Below, piece after piece: positions 5,864-15,300 of a stretch of 33,464 nt of DNA. The translations under genes were made by a program, and so were the position numbers. Position 1 is the stretch's first letter. Every line of letters begins with the position of its first letter. This DNA is from Parcubacteria bacterium C7867-006 (GTDB lineage: Bacteria; Patescibacteriota; Minisyncoccia; Phycocordibacterales; DATDWN01). Location: positions 1-33,464 of the forward strand of contig LFCP01000006.1 of NCBI GenBank assembly GCA_001189155.1. The letters run 5' to 3'. The notes under the pieces are model-generated. The model ran no database searches and was not told where the DNA came from. It saw only the letters and a list, made by a program, of their open reading frames with translations.

Positions 5864-7663
5864 CTAACTTCTCATCATTTTGAGGAAAACATCGTGTGGT
5901 ATGTCTACAGTCCCCATCCCCCTCTCTTTCATTTTCTTCTTTCCTTTCTTCTGCTTTTCTCGTAGTTTCATTTTTCGAGTAATGTCTCCTCCATACATAT
6001 GTTGAGTCACATCTTTACTGTACGCCTTCACAGTCTCTGAAGAAATAATTCGCCCAAGAGCCCTCGCTTGAATCTTCATAACAAACATCTGTCGTGGAAG
6101 TATTTTGTGTAATTTTTCTACAGAAGATTTTGCCTCTTCTTCTACTATTCTTCTGGAAATAACTTTTGAAAAAGCTGGGACCACCTCATCTGCAACTAGA
6201 ATATCCATACGCACAACATTTGCATCCCTCATCCCCTCTATCTCATATGACATAGACGCAAAACCAGAAGAAGCACTCTTTAACTTATCAAAAAAGTTTC
6301 GCATCAACTCTCGCAATGGCATTTTCATAACAAGTCGTGTTCTATCCCCTCCAAAGTTTTCTGAGTCCTGTAACTCTGCCTCATGCTCATAGAAAAGCGG
6401 CATAAGATTTGGAAGAAATCTTGATGGTGTAATAATAGTGCAAACAACCCATGGTTCTCGTATGTTGCTCAAAAGACCTTCATCAGGAAAATATGCTGGT
6501 GAATATATTATTTCTGTCTTCCCTGATTTTGGCCCATTTTTATATGTCACTTCATATGTAATGGTCGGCATTGTTACAACCAAATCCAAACTGAACTCAC
6601 GATGAAGTCTCTCTGTAATTATCTCCAAGTGGAGCATTCCCAAAAATCCACATCGAAATCCACGACCTAAGGCCCCCGATGATTCCTCTTCAAATGTAAA
6701 AGAAGAGTCAGATAGTTTAAGCTTTCCTAGAGATTGTTTAAGAGTGGTAAAGTCATCCTGACTCTCTGGATAGATAGACGCCCACACAACAGGTCTTGGT
6801 AACATATAACCATGAAGTGGAGGGTTAGTATCATTAAAAGATGCGACAGTATCTCCAACTGATGCAATACCTGGCTCTTTAATACCTGTAACAATATATC
6901 CAATCTCACCAGCAGACAGAGAATCAACCGGCTTTTCATCCGGAGAAAATATTCCAGTTTCAATAGAGTTAAAAGTTTCTTTTGCAACTTTAAAAATAAG
7001 TTGGTTGTTTCTAGAAACTGAGCCAGACATCACACGAATAAAAACTATAACTCCTTTGTGTGTTGAATATTTAAAATCAAAAATAAGAGATCTAAAAGCA
7101 TTTCCTTCTATAGGTGTAGGCGCTGGGATTTTATTTATTACTTCCTTTAAAAGATCTTCGACTCCTATACCTGTTTTTCCAGATGTCTCTAGTATCTCGC
7201 TCGGGTCACAGTCTAGTAACTTTACAACTTCAGCTTTTATCTCTTCCACCCTAGCTAGAGGTGAATCAACTTTTGATAAAACCGGTATTATCTTCAAACC
7301 TGACTCACGAGCCATACCTAGGGTTGTTAGTGTTTGAGCCTGAACTCCTTGAGTCGCATCCACAAGCAAAATAGAGCCCTCTACAGCCTTTAGAGCTCGA
7401 GAAACCTCGTAAGAAAAATCTATGTGCCCAGGAGTATCTATGAGATTTAGAATATACTCTTTCCCCTCGTATTTATACTTCATACGCACAGGTTGCATCT
7501 TTATAGTGATGCCTCGTTCCCGCTCCAACTCCATAGAATCCAAAACTTGATCCTGCATTTTCCGCTTTTCTATAGTACCCGTTATCTCGAGCATTCTGTC
7601 TGCTAGAGTAGATTTTCCGTGATCTATATGGGCTATGATTGAAAAATTCCGTATGTTTTCCAT
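5864..7663 (-). CDS. lepA: elongation factor 4 (LepA), ribosome back-translocating GTPase
   Basis: EF4/LepA is a translational GTPase related to EF-G that acts on stalled or misassembled ribosomes. The 599-residue product has the full family length. It shows G1 AHIDHGKST (11-19), G2 ERGITIK (49-55), G3 DTPGH (76-80, with the catalytic His80), domain II and the LepA-specific C-terminal domain (QARALGRIISSETVKAYSKD, then KKMKERG). The G4 motif is SKVD (130-133) instead of NKxD, and G5 is SGK (161-163) instead of SAK, both unusual. It starts at ATG 7663, 40 nt after murJ, without a Shine-Dalgarno site, and is probably the last gene of the murJ unit. Confidence 0.95.
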   Translation of the reverse strand: MENIRNFSIIAHIDHGKSTLADRMLEITGTIEKRKMQDQVLDSMELERERGITIKMQPVRMKYKYEGKEYILNLIDTPGHIDFSYEVSRALKAVEGSILLVDATQGVQAQTLTTLGMARESGLKIIPVLSKVDSPLARVEEIKAEVVKLLDCDPSEILETSGKTGIGVEDLLKEVINKIPAPTPIEGNAFRSLIFDFKYSTHKGVIVFIRVMSGSVSRNNQLIFKVAKETFNSIETGIFSPDEKPVDSLSAGEIGYIVTGIKEPGIASVGDTVASFNDTNPPLHGYMLPRPVVWASIYPESQDDFTTLKQSLGKLKLSDSSFTFEEESSGALGRGFRCGFLGMLHLEIITERLHREFSLDLVVTMPTITYEVTYKNGPKSGKTEIIYSPAYFPDEGLLSNIREPWVVCTIITPSRFLPNLMPLFYEHEAELQDSENFGGDRTRLVMKMPLRELMRNFFDKLKSASSGFASMSYEIEGMRDANVVRMDILVADEVVPAFSKVISRRIVEEEAKSSVEKLHKILPRQMFVMKIQARALGRIISSETVKAYSKDVTQHMYGGDITRKMKLREKQKKGKKKMKERGMGTVDIPHDVFLKMMRS

Positions 7664-7703
7664 TGGCTATAGTTAAGCACAAAATCAACTAAATTAGAAA
7701 TTA

Positions 7704-9383
7704 TTATTGCAAGTCGGCATCTGGTGCAATAACTTTCGCCTTCCATATTTTCTTATGTAATGTAACCCAAACTTCTGACAGCTCTCTGCTACCCAGTAGA
7801 TATAACACCCCAACAGCCACCACAATACCAACCAAACCAGAAAATAATCCTTGAGAAAATATTCCCAGTAAAGTATTTATATCGAACAACCCATCAAAAA
7901 TCCCCAACATTTTATATGTTACATAACCCATTATTGTTGAAGCAGAAACAGTTTCAAACAAAGTTCTTTTAACTGGTCTTGAAAAGTTTGGAAAATGTAA
8001 ACTAAAACCCCACCAGTGGATAATAAGATTTACAATGACACCAATTGAGTAACCCAAAGGAAGCATTAGTACAACTGTACCTGGAATACCGTTAACTTTC
8101 AGCATTGATTCTATGAATGTTCTGAAAAATAGACTGTGATTGAAAAATTGAACTAAATAGAAACTACCGATAACAATCAGTCCAGCTGATAACATATTCA
8201 TAAACAATGGAGTTTTTGTTTTGCCTTGTGAGTAATATGATCTAACAAAAAGAGTAACTAGGTTTTGAGCAACAAGTGACATTGTAAACAAAGCTAACGC
8301 TGCTGCCGTTAGTCTAGTGTCATCCCAATTAAACCTTCCAACCCCTAAAACTGTTCTAACTATCTGTGCCCTCAACACCACAAACAAAACTGATATGGGA
8401 ATAGACCAAAAAATAATATGCCTAGAAGAATTTATCATCTGTTCTACAAACTCTCCCCTGTCTCCATTTGAAAACAGTTTTGTTAGAGTTGGAAAAGCTG
8501 CAAGAGAATAAGAAACTCCTATAATACTAAATGGAACTGACTGCAAATTAAATGAGAAATTAAAAACCGAAATTGAACCAACTGTGAAAAACGAAGCGAA
8601 GGAAATAAGAAACAGCTCAGCTAACTCGTTAGATGAAACTGTGATAGTTCTAGGTAAAGATGTAAAAACGATACTTTTAATAAAACTAAGTTTTATTGGA
8701 AAACGGAATACAGGAAACATTTTTTGGGAAACAATGAAGGGTATCTGTATAGCGAAATGCAAAAATGCACCAATTACAACACCGAAACCAAGTCCAGAAA
8801 GACCAAATATTGGATAAAGAAAAACTATTCCAAAAATGATTCCGAGATTATACACCACCGGAGAGATAGCATAGATAAAAAATCTCCTATTGATCTGTGT
8901 GATGCTCGCCAGCAAGTTAGAGAAACCTAGAAAGACCGGAGAAAGCAGTAGAATACGGGTTAATTTTATTAATTCTGGAAATGAATCAGACTTTGCAAAA
9001 AGTGGAAACAGTACACTCATAAAATAAGGAGTTGTTATATAAGCAACAACACCAACTGAAAACATAAATAGAAAAAAGAAAGAAAAAACCGTATCAATAA
9101 ACTCTTTAGCCTCTCCTTCCCCTTTCTCAAAACGCTCAACAAGAAATGGGATTAGAACAGAAACCGAAACAATAGAAGCCACTGTTACAAACAAAATATC
9201 TGGAATTCTAAATGCAGAATAATACAAATCCAAAGTATTGCTAGCCCCAAACTGAGCCGCCAGTATTCTGTCTCTAATTAAAGCCAAAACCTGTGAACAA
9301 ATAGCAAAGAAGCCCAAAAGATAAGCGGCCTGGTGTAGGCCGACTATCTCTTTATTTAATAAATTAAAGAATCTCTTAACCAT
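7704..9383 (-). CDS. murJ: lipid II flippase MurJ (MviN family)
   Basis: MurJ flips the peptidoglycan precursor lipid II across the cytoplasmic membrane. The 559-residue product is strongly hydrophobic with about 14 predicted membrane segments. It has the family's N-terminal pattern: LLGFFAICSQVLALIRDRILAAQFGAS, with the Arg-Asp-Arg segment in the first loop, then DLYYSAFRIPD. The F-N-F-S-F-N-L-Q-S-V-P-F stretch, the ISYSLAAFPTL-like segment and the YYSQGKTKTP motif are also typical of MurJ. The start at 9383 follows the TPR ligase-like gene by 4 nt, so the two are probably co-transcribed. The cell therefore likely makes or remodels peptidoglycan. No frameshift is seen. Confidence 0.93.
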   Translation of the reverse strand: MVKRFFNLLNKEIVGLHQAAYLLGFFAICSQVLALIRDRILAAQFGASNTLDLYYSAFRIPDILFVTVASIVSVSVLIPFLVERFEKGEGEAKEFIDTVFSFFFLFMFSVGVVAYITTPYFMSVLFPLFAKSDSFPELIKLTRILLLSPVFLGFSNLLASITQINRRFFIYAISPVVYNLGIIFGIVFLYPIFGLSGLGFGVVIGAFLHFAIQIPFIVSQKMFPVFRFPIKLSFIKSIVFTSLPRTITVSSNELAELFLISFASFFTVGSISVFNFSFNLQSVPFSIIGVSYSLAAFPTLTKLFSNGDRGEFVEQMINSSRHIIFWSIPISVLFVVLRAQIVRTVLGVGRFNWDDTRLTAAALALFTMSLVAQNLVTLFVRSYYSQGKTKTPLFMNMLSAGLIVIGSFYLVQFFNHSLFFRTFIESMLKVNGIPGTVVLMLPLGYSIGVIVNLIIHWWGFSLHFPNFSRPVKRTLFETVSASTIMGYVTYKMLGIFDGLFDINTLLGIFSQGLFSGLVGIVVAVGVLYLLGSRELSEVWVTLHKKIWKAKVIAPDADLQ

Positions 9384-9387
9384 TTAT

Positions 9388-11829
9388 CTACTGTTGCTTC
9401 TCTTTTACTGGTAAAGTTTTCGCCTTTTCTGGTTTTTCCTCTTCTGCGTTTGTGAATATTGGTTTACCAGCCAATAGATTTTCTAGAATAGTTTTTACCT
9501 CCTGACTATCTGGATTAGTCTTTGCCAAATCTTGGAACTGAGCGATAGCCTTATCATGTTGTTTTGTCATCTCGTATGACAATCCCAAGAAATACTTAGC
9601 GTTAGCATAATCTGGAGTCATTGTTGTAGATTTTTCTAGAGCCTGTATAGCACCGGTAAAATCTCCTGCGTTGTATTTAAGTAAACCAAGCTGGAAAAAT
9701 ATTGCTGGATTTGTTGGATCAATAACAGATGCTGCTGTTACAGAACTAATAGCTCCTTGAATATTCTGTGTTGCAACTTCTATTTGTGATAACAAGAAAT
9801 ATGCATCTAGATAGTTATTCTTTGCCTGTATAGCTTGTAAAGCATAAGACTCTGCAGCCTTTAGGTCGTTATGATTTACAGCTAATCTAGCAAAAAGCAT
9901 AAATATCCCAGGATTTTTTGGATTTCGTCTTAATGCCTCCTGATAAGCCAGACTGGCACTCTCATACGCACCTTGAACATTTAGCTGTGGAACAGAAACT
10001 GCCTCGTAAACTCTACCTAAAGAAACCCAGTTCATATAATTAGATGAATCAGCATCCTTTGCTCCGATTCCAGCCTTGATTGCAGAAGTCAAAACATCAC
10101 TAAACTGTTTCTGTACATCTTCAGGTTTTACTTTTTTTGTGTCTTGAGACAAAACCTCATTTAACTTGTAAATTTCAATTTCAGAAAGAGCTCTATAGTA
10201 AATATCCATTGGTACAGTTTTGATCGCCTTTAACATATACTCCTCTGATATTTTTGAATCTTTAGAAGTATTAAGAGCGTAAGAACTCTTCTGGAAATAC
10301 CAGAGAGATTTTGAGTTTTGGAATAAACCGTATCCCAAAGCTGCACCACTAACAATAAATACAACAATAAAGAATGATGAGATAAAGCCTGTTCGAGGAT
10401 TAGCAGAAAACTTTCTATCTGTTACTGGCACAAGACCCGCAATATATACTGAAGCAAAAAATAGCCCTGTGAAGAAAAATGTCAAAATAAATATTACAGT
10501 ACTAGGCACATAAACAAATGTCATTATCCATAGATAGAGTGATACAAAGAAAGATGATGTTAAAATATACTTAACAAACGAATCACTAAATCTAGAGAAA
10601 ATAGACTTTACTCCAAAATAAACGAAGAAACCAAGAAACAGTAACCACGACAAAACTCCAATTAAACCTGTTGTTACAGCAAATGTTGGTATAAGTCCAA
10701 TACCATTATTAAAATCTGTGTTCCAAAAAACAGTAGTAATAATGTCACTTGGCTTATAAACCAACCATTGATTAACAAAGGTATTTGGACCAGAACCAAA
10801 CAGAGGTCTTTCTTTTATTGTATTTCTAGCAATATCCATTGTTACAGAAAGAGATGGTCTAACCTCTATATTTGTTACAGAAAGCTTGTTAGCCAAATAA
10901 GCTCCGACTGTTGTTCCCCATAAAACAAATATAACTGAAATTGCAAGAACTATTAAAGGGTAAAGTGGAATGCGACTTAACCTAGCAACAAAAGAAACAC
11001 TCTCACCTTCAGAACTTTCAATATTAAAAACGCTGTAGAGAATAAATAAGAATGAACAGACTCCTAATATAATCCAAATTATGGAGAAATTAACTAAGGC
11101 CAAAAATAATAAAGATAAAGCTAGTGCAATAGAAACTACTATTTTTACTATCTTGTTAGCATTTAACATTTGGAATGTTACAAGAGAAAGAATTGCACAT
11201 ATTCCAAAAAATATTCCGACATTATTCCAAGTTCCGAGCACTGTAGAAGTCACATCAGTAAATAAGCCGAAGGCTAGAACTTTTGCACCAAAAAATATTC
11301 TAACCAAAAGCCAAATAGAAAATACTAGAGATGAAACCACAAATGCAAAGTAGGCGTTAAACACTCTCTCTTTTGTTTTGAATATCAAAGAAACAAGAAA
11401 CATATAAACAAAAGCGAGAACGATAAACCCGACTGTATTTATATCAAATGTATATCCAAAGAAAGACATCCTAGAGAAACCATTTGATACACCAGCCAAA
11501 ACATATACCAAAGGTACAACTGCACTGAAACCAATTATATATTTGCTTGGTTTTGGAAATTCAAGTGAGCCATTTGATAATCCGGAAACTAGATATATCA
11601 AAATGGAAATAATAACTCCAAAGGCAAACAAAAGACTTGTGCCGAATTGAGTAGATATAAATGAAACTGGCACAAAAAATAACGGTGCAAGAGCTGTCAC
11701 AGCCAAAAGTATTCCAAAAGATATTTTGTCAAAAATTGATTTTTTACTACTTACAGAACTCGCTTCGACACGACTTTCGTTTGTTACATTGACTGGTGCA
11801 CTTACTGGATTCATGTGGTTTCCTTCCAT
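9388..11829 (-). CDS. polytopic membrane protein with O-antigen-ligase-like core and C-terminal TPRs
   Basis: The 813-residue product has a polar N-terminus, then about 12 hydrophobic segments (about residues 35-500). These include an extracytoplasmic loop with RNTIKERPLFGSGPNTF, a pattern seen in Wzy/WaaL-type O-antigen ligases and polymerases. A long soluble tail follows (about 515-800) with tetratricopeptide repeats: NYLDAYFLLSQIEVATQN, NPAIFFQLGLLKYNAGDFTG and DYANAKYFLGLSYEMTKQHD. The end is charged (EEKPEKAKTLPVKEKQQ). The likely role is transfer or polymerisation of a lipid-linked glycan, or scaffolding of envelope proteins; the substrate is unknown. The start could be ATG 11829 or ATG 11814, which has AAGGA upstream. 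It is 4 nt from murJ, suggesting one envelope operon. Confidence 0.8.
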   Translation of the reverse strand: MEGNHMNPVSAPVNVTNESRVEASSVSSKKSIFDKISFGILLAVTALAPLFFVPVSFISTQFGTSLLFAFGVIISILIYLVSGLSNGSLEFPKPSKYIIGFSAVVPLVYVLAGVSNGFSRMSFFGYTFDINTVGFIVLAFVYMFLVSLIFKTKERVFNAYFAFVVSSLVFSIWLLVRIFFGAKVLAFGLFTDVTSTVLGTWNNVGIFFGICAILSLVTFQMLNANKIVKIVVSIALALSLLFLALVNFSIIWIILGVCSFLFILYSVFNIESSEGESVSFVARLSRIPLYPLIVLAISVIFVLWGTTVGAYLANKLSVTNIEVRPSLSVTMDIARNTIKERPLFGSGPNTFVNQWLVYKPSDIITTVFWNTDFNNGIGLIPTFAVTTGLIGVLSWLLFLGFFVYFGVKSIFSRFSDSFVKYILTSSFFVSLYLWIMTFVYVPSTVIFILTFFFTGLFFASVYIAGLVPVTDRKFSANPRTGFISSFFIVVFIVSGAALGYGLFQNSKSLWYFQKSSYALNTSKDSKISEEYMLKAIKTVPMDIYYRALSEIEIYKLNEVLSQDTKKVKPEDVQKQFSDVLTSAIKAGIGAKDADSSNYMNWVSLGRVYEAVSVPQLNVQGAYESASLAYQEALRRNPKNPGIFMLFARLAVNHNDLKAAESYALQAIQAKNNYLDAYFLLSQIEVATQNIQGAISSVTAASVIDPTNPAIFFQLGLLKYNAGDFTGAIQALEKSTTMTPDYANAKYFLGLSYEMTKQHDKAIAQFQDLAKTNPDSQEVKTILENLLAGKPIFTNAEEEKPEKAKTLPVKEKQQ

Positions 11830-11885
11830 ATATTTCTTTTTATATTCAATTAATAAATTTTTAATAAATTAAAATTCGTCCCTAT

Positions 11886-11914
11886 ATTATATAGAAAAAT
11901 ATGGCTAACTTCAA
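11886..11914 (-). promoter_or_regulatory. promoter of the TPR ligase-like gene / murJ operon
   Basis: On the minus strand TTGAAG (-35, 11909-11914) and a perfect TATAAT (-10, 11886-11891) are spaced by 17 nt. The start would be near 11879, leaving a 50-65 nt AT-rich leader. It lies just after the rnpB terminator. Confidence 0.65.
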
Positions 11915-11949
11915 ACAAACTTTTTACTTTTTTGTTGATAAAATTATTT

Positions 11950-11992
11950 AAAAATAAAAAGAGAAAACCACGTCGTTTTAGGACGTGGTTTT
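11950..11992 (-). terminator. intrinsic terminator of rnpB
   Basis: On the minus strand an 11-bp perfect stem, AAAACCACGTC/GACGTGGTTTT (11964-11974 and 11982-11992), has a 7-nt loop and is followed by CTCTTTTTATTTTT. It starts 8 nt after the 3' strand of rnpB helix P1. Confidence 0.9.
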
Positions 11993-12000
11993 CATCTTTA

Positions 12001-12346
12001 TTTGTTGTGTCTATAAGCCGAATTCTGTACCACATGAGATAGTTCTTGCGAAGCATCTCGTGTGGCGATAGTCATTTATCTGTCATCTACATTGCTGTAG
12101 TGATCAAGCGGCACTCCACATTGCTGTGGCACGGCCTTGCATTGAGGTAAGAATTTTGCCGTTTCACTCTTATATTTCTACAAGATTACTCCTTGCGGAG
12201 TTCCTCTGCTTTCGCTTTGGACGTCACTGCTCGCATCTCTTGGATTGCTCCAGACGGGCGTTACCCACTACCCATGTTAATCAAATAACCCAATGTTCGG
12301 ACTTTCCTCCCCCGCAAAAACGGAAGTAACTACCCAACACAACAAA
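12001..12346 (-). ncRNA. rnpB: RNase P RNA (M1-type, bacterial class A-like)
   Basis: This is the catalytic RNA that trims the 5' ends of tRNA precursors. The minus strand contains the diagnostic 5' core GGGAGGAAAGTCCGAAC, the GGGTAACGCC-type segment, the ACAGATAAATGAC segment near the 3' core and the 3' signature ACAGAATTCGGCTTAT. The ends are set by helix P1: TTTGTTGTGT (12337-12346, minus strand) pairs perfectly with ACACAACAAA (12001-12010). Total length is about 346 nt. Its promoter and terminator are both visible. It lies between the 2,158-residue surface protein gene and the envelope operon, all on the same strand. Confidence 0.95.
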
Positions 12347-12349
12347 TCA

Positions 12350-12378
12350 ATAATACAACAAGTATTATTGATTGTAAA
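12350..12378 (-). promoter_or_regulatory. rnpB promoter
   Basis: On the minus strand TTTACA (-35, 12373-12378) and TATTAT (-10, 12350-12355) are spaced by exactly 17 nt. The expected start near 12343-12346 coincides with the first base of helix P1. The promoter also contains a 12-bp palindrome (12345-12356/12362-12373) that might end transcripts of the upstream surface-protein gene. Confidence 0.75.
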
Positions 12379-12385
12379 TAGTATT

Positions 12386-15300
12386 TTACGGAGCAGCTCC
12401 TCCAGCACCACCACCTGGAGTTCCACCACTAACACCGCCTCCACCACCATCACCACCGCCATTAGTTGATCCTCCACCATCATTTCCACCAGTAACTAGA
12501 TTACCTCCACCGTCTCCACCGTCTATTCCTCCACCTCCACCTCCACGACTTGCGCCACAAGAAGCCTCACCGTTGGTCCAGTTTGAGTTTGAGAATGTAG
12601 ATACATACGTCGTCAAGGCTCCAAGCATATCAGTAACGGAAAGATTATAAAGCGTGAAAGTTCCTGCTCCGGACCATGTTCTCTGTGTAGCACCTACTGA
12701 TGAGGTGATAGCTATGTCGTCTACACCATCGGTACATTGTGAACCGTTGTTTGAGTTGAGAGTGATTGTTCCTGCATTTGATACATTTCCACCTAGGATG
12801 ACATCTCCTGTTCCTGTGTTGGACCATGTGCCGTTTGAACCAACAGTTAATGTTCCACCCGTAAGCAAGTTGTAAGAAGCACCTTGAGATAATACACCTT
12901 TTGTTATTGTCACAGTCTGACCAGAAGAATTCCAATCAGCATTCGATGCCAAAGTAACAGTGTCACTGTTACTTGTTTTATTGATCGTAATATTTCCATT
13001 CAATTCATTTCCTCCATTATCAGTATAAGTCTGCGCAGCGGAACCAGTAAAAGACAAAGCTGTTGTACCACCATTAGCATTCGCATTAATAACAACGTTA
13101 CCTCTAACTTCCACAATCCCCGTATCCATCGCTCCATAGGTTTGAGTAAATGTATTCTCGATAATGAGAGTATCTCCAGTGCCTAATGTTAAAGTTCTGG
13201 CAGATGCACCGCAACTATACGTACACAACTCAAAATTGTAAAAAGTTTCACTTGTCGTCACGTCCATAGTATTACCCAAATCACCAATATATTTAACTGT
13301 GCCGTTATTGTGGTTAAATGTCCCGCCCCCAGTATGCGTCCAAGGGTCATTAGACACATCGTCTACAAGTCCAACACTGAGTGTTCCACTTGTACTGGTA
13401 AAGGTCCCACTAGAAAGTGTCAGACCACGAATGGTGAGGTTACCTGTAACACTTACCGTGTCGGATGACTTGTTAATGTTAAGTAGGCTCGTACCACCTC
13501 CGCTACTAGTTATCGTTTGATTGCCAGTAACCAGGAACGAAAGCACACCTGTACCACTAACTGCTGCATTTGAGTTTCCGATAACTACATTTCCTTGTGC
13601 TTCTATAGTACCAGTGTTAAAAAAACCATTAGTTTGGGTAAATGTTCCGGTTACTATTAATGTGTCTCCAGATGCAATAGTCAGCCCCCTACTTGGACTG
13701 CCACCGCAACCATACACACAGATCTCAAAGTTGTTGAATGTTTCACTTGTGCTTACATCCCATGTACTATTATCTCCTACATACTTAACTGTACCGCTAT
13801 TATGTACAAATGTGCCTCCAGCAGTATGCGTCCAACTATCATTTCCAATATCATCAGCTACACCGATTGTCATTGTTCCTGCGGTAGCATTAAATGTTCC
13901 TCCAGTTAAAACAAAACTTCTAAAATTGTCAGAACTTGATCCTCCATTAAATGTTCCTCCCACCTGTTTGTATGGAAGCGTTGTTACATTCCCCCCTGGT
14001 GTAAACGTTCCACTCAACACATACAACGTATTTGTGTTGAGAACTGTGAGTGCTCCACCTGTTGCGGTGAAATTGATATCAGCATCCTGACCTGAATCAT
14101 AGAGATCAAATTCAGATGCTGATATAGCCGAAGCATATTCATTTCTCACAATGACAAAGTTTTGGTAGAGGTTAAATCCAGTGAGAGTTCCGCTTGATTG
14201 ATTTGATCGAGAAATTGTTACAGCATCTTCTGTTGCACCATCAAGGAATGCTGTGATGGTATCTCCTTCATTCATCACTACTCCAGATACTGTATATGTA
14301 CCGTCAGCACCTGTAGTTGTTGTGTAGTCTCCTGCTCCTGAAACTTTGATACGCACTGTTCTACCGGATCCCATTGCCGTACTACCCTCGTCCGTGTACA
14401 CAGTTCCTGATACAGCCACAGTACACACACCGTTGGTCCAGTTGGAGTTTGTCATTGTCGAGTTGTATGGAGTGAGTGCTCCCAACATATCTGTCACAGC
14501 GAGGTTGTAAAGTGTAAATGTTCCTGCCCCAGACCATGTACGTTGTGTGCCACCAGATGATGATGTGATTGCGATGTCGTTTGTTCCGTCGGTACATTGT
14601 GAACCGTTACTTGAATTGAGTGTGATGACTCCTGCGTTAGTTACGTTGCCACCGAGTACAATATCTCCTGTTCCAACGTTTGACCAGGTACCACTAGCAC
14701 CGATGTAAGTAGTACTCGCTGTAGTGTAGTTGTAACTCGCGCCTTGTGAAAAAGTTCCTGTATTCACTACGAGACCATTTGTAAACGTATAGTTAGAAGC
14801 CAGAGTTACGGTATTAGCACCACTGGTCTTGTTTATACTAACCATGCCGGTTGGGGCTGTTCCTCCGGAGTTAGTGATAGTTTGTGATGCGGAGCCTGTA
14901 AAGTTAAAAGCTGTAGTGCCACCACTAAACGAGCTACCAATAATCACATTACCTTGTGCTTCAACTGTACCACTATTGCTAGCACCAGCAGTTGCAGTAT
15001 ATGTACTCGTAACGATAAGGGTGTCTCCTGATGAGATAGTCAGTGTACCACCACTGTTTACTGTAAAATTATAGAAGGTCTCACTACTAGCAAAGTCCCA
15101 AGTATTATTTCCAGACGAAAACGTCACTGTACCATTATTGTGATTAAACGTTCCCCCTGCAGTGTGAGTCCATGTGCCGGCAACATTAAGATTACCAGAT
15201 GTAGAAGTGAAAGTACCGCCTGCAAGAGTAAAAGAGTCAGCAGTTAGATCTCCGCCTGTTATACTGACTGTACCTGATGGCTTATTGATATTAATTTTGC

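Noticed and set aside
11850-12329. ORFs inside the rnpB region on both strands
   Set aside because: The sequence is clearly RNase P RNA with its terminator.
13299-14090. Long plus-strand open frames antisense to the 2,158-residue gene (up to 189 residues)
   Set aside because: They are by-products of the biased codon use of the real minus-strand gene, which rarely gives stops on the other strand. They have Pro/Val-rich nonsense composition and no start signals. The same holds for plus-strand frames at 25360-25824, 27763-28272, 29857-30348 and 30385-30816.
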